Part shown: piece after piece, positions 7,454-8,700 of the stretch
How the letters are laid out: every line of letters starts with the position of its first letter
Numbering within the stretch: position 1 is the stretch's first letter
NCBI GenBank assembly: GCA_947175465.1
Contig: CAMWMY010000041.1
Span: 1-8,700 of the forward strand
Direction of reading: 5' to 3'
Source: an uncultured Erysipelotrichaceae bacterium
Lineage (GTDB): Bacteria > Bacillota_I > Bacilli_A > Erysipelotrichales > Erysipelotrichaceae
DNA length: 8,700 nt
Translations under genes and position numbers: made by a program
The notes under the pieces: generated by a model
Seen by the model: the letters and a program-made list of their open reading frames with translations, nothing else
Database searches by the model: none
What the model was told of the DNA's origin: nothing

Positions 7454-8557
7454 ATGCGAAAATTAATAATGAAAAGCTTTATGGCAGTTGCACTTTTCTT
7501 GAGTATGTTCCTACCTGTACAAGCGAATGATCAAGCACAGTTGACGATTGCCCAAACACAAGAGGAAAATAAAATTGCTCTTTCTCTTTCAGGTGTAAGC
7601 AATACCAATGCTTTATCGTTAAACTTAGCTATTGAAGGGGATGTTCGTTTAATGAACATCCAACCTTCTGATTATTTACTTGCAAAAGGTGCAAGATTGA
7701 ATTACACATACAATGAAGAAAAAAATAGCGTAGATATTTATATAACAAGTAAAGAAAATTTAGTTGAAAATGGAAAAATCGAGATTGGATCTATGTACAT
7801 TGCAAGTACGAATGAATTTGCAAAAAAATATACAATCACGACAAATACGGCAAAAGATGAGTTAAAAACAGTGTCAAATAATCGCGCTGAAACATTGAAA
7901 AACGGTGTGAGTTTAACAGTTGAAACTGGTAATTTTCAAACAAGTGGATCTATAGATGAATCAACACCAGATGTTCCACAAGAAAGTACACTTGTAGATG
8001 CGAATACAGGAATTCGTGTAACTGGAGAGTTTGAAGCAGGAACAACACTATCTGTAGCTGAAATTGAAGATAAAGATGAATTAACATCAATTAAAGATAT
8101 GTTAAGTAAAGTATCTAATAAATTTAAAGCTTATGACATTCGTTTATCATTGAATGGACAAGAAGTACAGCCAAAAGGGAATGTAAGTGTGTATGTACCT
8201 ATTCCAGCTGATTATGATGCACAAAAGATTGGTGTTTATTACAAAGGAACAAGCAATCATACAGAGATGAAAGTTAAAGTAGAAAATGGTTATGCTATTT
8301 TTGAAACAACGCATTTCTCAACTTATGTTTTAGCAGAGAAAAATATTGATGAAAATGAAGAAATTCTTCCACCAAGCATGGATGATAGCGAAGGGGAAGG
8401 AGATGCTGTTGTAGGAGGAGATAACCAAACTTCTACTGGAGCAACAACAGGTGATTCAACAAATACTACATTGTTGATCGGAATTCTTGTCGTTGCTGGT
8501 GCAGCTTTAGGATTTATTGTTTATAAAAATAAAAAAGATAAAGAAAAAAATAAGTAA
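7454..8557 (+). CDS. Surface-anchored protein with putative cohesin-like domain
   Basis: The 367-residue product starts with a signal peptide (MRKLIMKSFMAVALFLSMF, likely cleavage after A24, VQA). Residues about 27-150 are beta-rich. They follow the hydrophobic pattern of cohesin-type sandwiches: paired strands near 41-60, an IxP-type turn, a VDIYITS strand at 93-99, then NGKIEIGSMYI at 106-116. Cohesin is an inference from pattern and context, not a firm match. A Ser/Thr/Pro-rich linker (about 160-180) leads to a second beta domain (about 180-295) ending in HFSTYVL (287-293), a tail I associate with surface proteins of gut Bacillota. An acidic, Gly/Thr-rich spacer follows. The C-terminus has TGD (332-334), a hydrophobic span (about 340-357) and a basic tail KNKKDKEKNK. 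That is the layout of a sortase sorting signal, but the canonical LPxTG is missing. The gene probably shares a transcript with the peptidase gene, so a role as its surface receptor is the leading guess. Alternatives are an adhesin or a generic stalk protein. Confidence 0.85.
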   Translation: MRKLIMKSFMAVALFLSMFLPVQANDQAQLTIAQTQEENKIALSLSGVSNTNALSLNLAIEGDVRLMNIQPSDYLLAKGARLNYTYNEEKNSVDIYITSKENLVENGKIEIGSMYIASTNEFAKKYTITTNTAKDELKTVSNNRAETLKNGVSLTVETGNFQTSGSIDESTPDVPQESTLVDANTGIRVTGEFEAGTTLSVAEIEDKDELTSIKDMLSKVSNKFKAYDIRLSLNGQEVQPKGNVSVYVPIPADYDAQKIGVYYKGTSNHTEMKVKVENGYAIFETTHFSTYVLAEKNIDENEEILPPSMDDSEGEGDAVVGGDNQTSTGATTGDSTNTTLLIGILVVAGAALGFIVYKNKKDKEKNK

Positions 8558-8564
8558 GTATATG

Positions 8565-8634
8565 AAAAAGAGGTAGCAAACCAATAGATGGATTTTAAAA
8601 ATGAAAGATATCTATTGAGGTTGCACCTCTTTTT
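8565..8634. terminator. Long bidirectional intrinsic terminator
   Basis: The arms 8565-8589 and 8610-8634 form an imperfect inverted repeat of about 25 bases. AAAAAGAGGT pairs with ACCTCTTTTT, GCA with TGC, and AATAGAT with ATCTATT, with small bulges and a loop of about 20 bases. The T-run at 8630-8634 serves the plus strand. The A-run at 8565-8569 gives a U-run on the minus strand, so it could end transcription from both sides. It starts 8 bases after the stop of the anchor-protein gene and closes the two-gene unit. Confidence 0.88.
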
Positions 8635-8700
8635 ATATAACTTTTGGTTCTACAATATTTGGTGTTGGTGATAATGTCAGCACCTTTTCTTTTTTTGTAA
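8633..8700 (-). CDS. Possible C-terminal end of a convergent gene (partial)
   Basis: On the minus strand one frame is open from the window edge for 21 codons and stops with TAA at 8635-8633. It reads TKKEKVLTLSPTPNIVEPKVI. The peptide has an ordinary protein-like composition, and the stop falls in the arm of the bidirectional terminator, as expected for a convergent neighbour. The product cannot be recognised from 21 residues. An open frame this short can arise by chance, so the call is tentative. Confidence 0.35.
   Translation of the reverse strand, partial: TKKEKVLTLSPTPNIVEPKVI
8661..8697 (+). other. Second small hairpin with T-rich tail
   Basis: GGTGTTG (8661-8667) can pair with CAGCACC (8678-8684), including one G:U pair, around a 10-base loop. 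A T-rich tract with one C (8685-8697) follows. It could be a backup plus-strand terminator. It could equally be a by-product of the Lys- and Pro/Thr-containing codons of the possible minus-strand gene. Confidence 0.3.

Noticed and set aside
1..8700. Insertion sequences, CRISPR arrays, tRNA or rRNA genes, attachment sites
   Set aside because: No transposase-like frames, regularly spaced repeats, tRNA-like cloverleaf or rRNA sequence was seen on reading both strands.

Overview
This window looks like chromosome from a low-GC Gram-positive (Bacillota) bacterium. The evidence is strong AT bias, AGGAGG-type ribosome binding sites, a T-box leader in front of an aminoacyl-tRNA synthetase gene, and large secreted multidomain surface proteins. 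The style of the two surface proteins (N-terminal dockerin, FN3 and F5/8C modules, M60-like peptidase, TGD-type C-terminal anchor) fits a host-associated gut Erysipelotrichia- or Clostridia-like organism. That placement is an inference; no marker here fixes the genus.

Layout: bases 1-75 hold no assignable gene and may be the tail of an upstream gene. A promoter (84-112) drives a T-box leader (about 119-336) that ends in an intrinsic terminator. This leader precedes metG (356-2287), methionyl-tRNA synthetase. A 122-bp AT-only spacer follows. Next comes a 1676-residue secreted protein (2410-7440) with a signal peptide, an Ig/X-like module, a dockerin, two FN3 domains, F5/8C-type modules, an M60-like zinc metallopeptidase domain (HEIGH plus a distal Glu), and a C-terminal beta-rich tail with no wall or membrane anchor. 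Thirteen bases later, and probably in the same transcript, lies a 367-residue protein (7454-8557) with a signal peptide, a putative cohesin-like domain, a second beta-rich domain and a C-terminal transmembrane anchor. A long bidirectional hairpin terminator (8565-8634) closes the unit. Beyond it, the minus strand may carry the last codons of a convergent gene.

Working model (inference): the large protein is a mucin- or glycoprotein-directed M60 peptidase released across the membrane. It has no anchor of its own but carries a well-preserved two-repeat calcium-binding dockerin. The next gene encodes a surface-anchored protein whose first domain resembles a cohesin. Together they could be a two-gene, non-cellulosomal system for displaying a glycopeptidase on the cell surface. 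metG is a housekeeping neighbour, controlled separately by uncharged tRNA-Met. No strong terminator was seen after it, so some read-through into the peptidase operon is possible.
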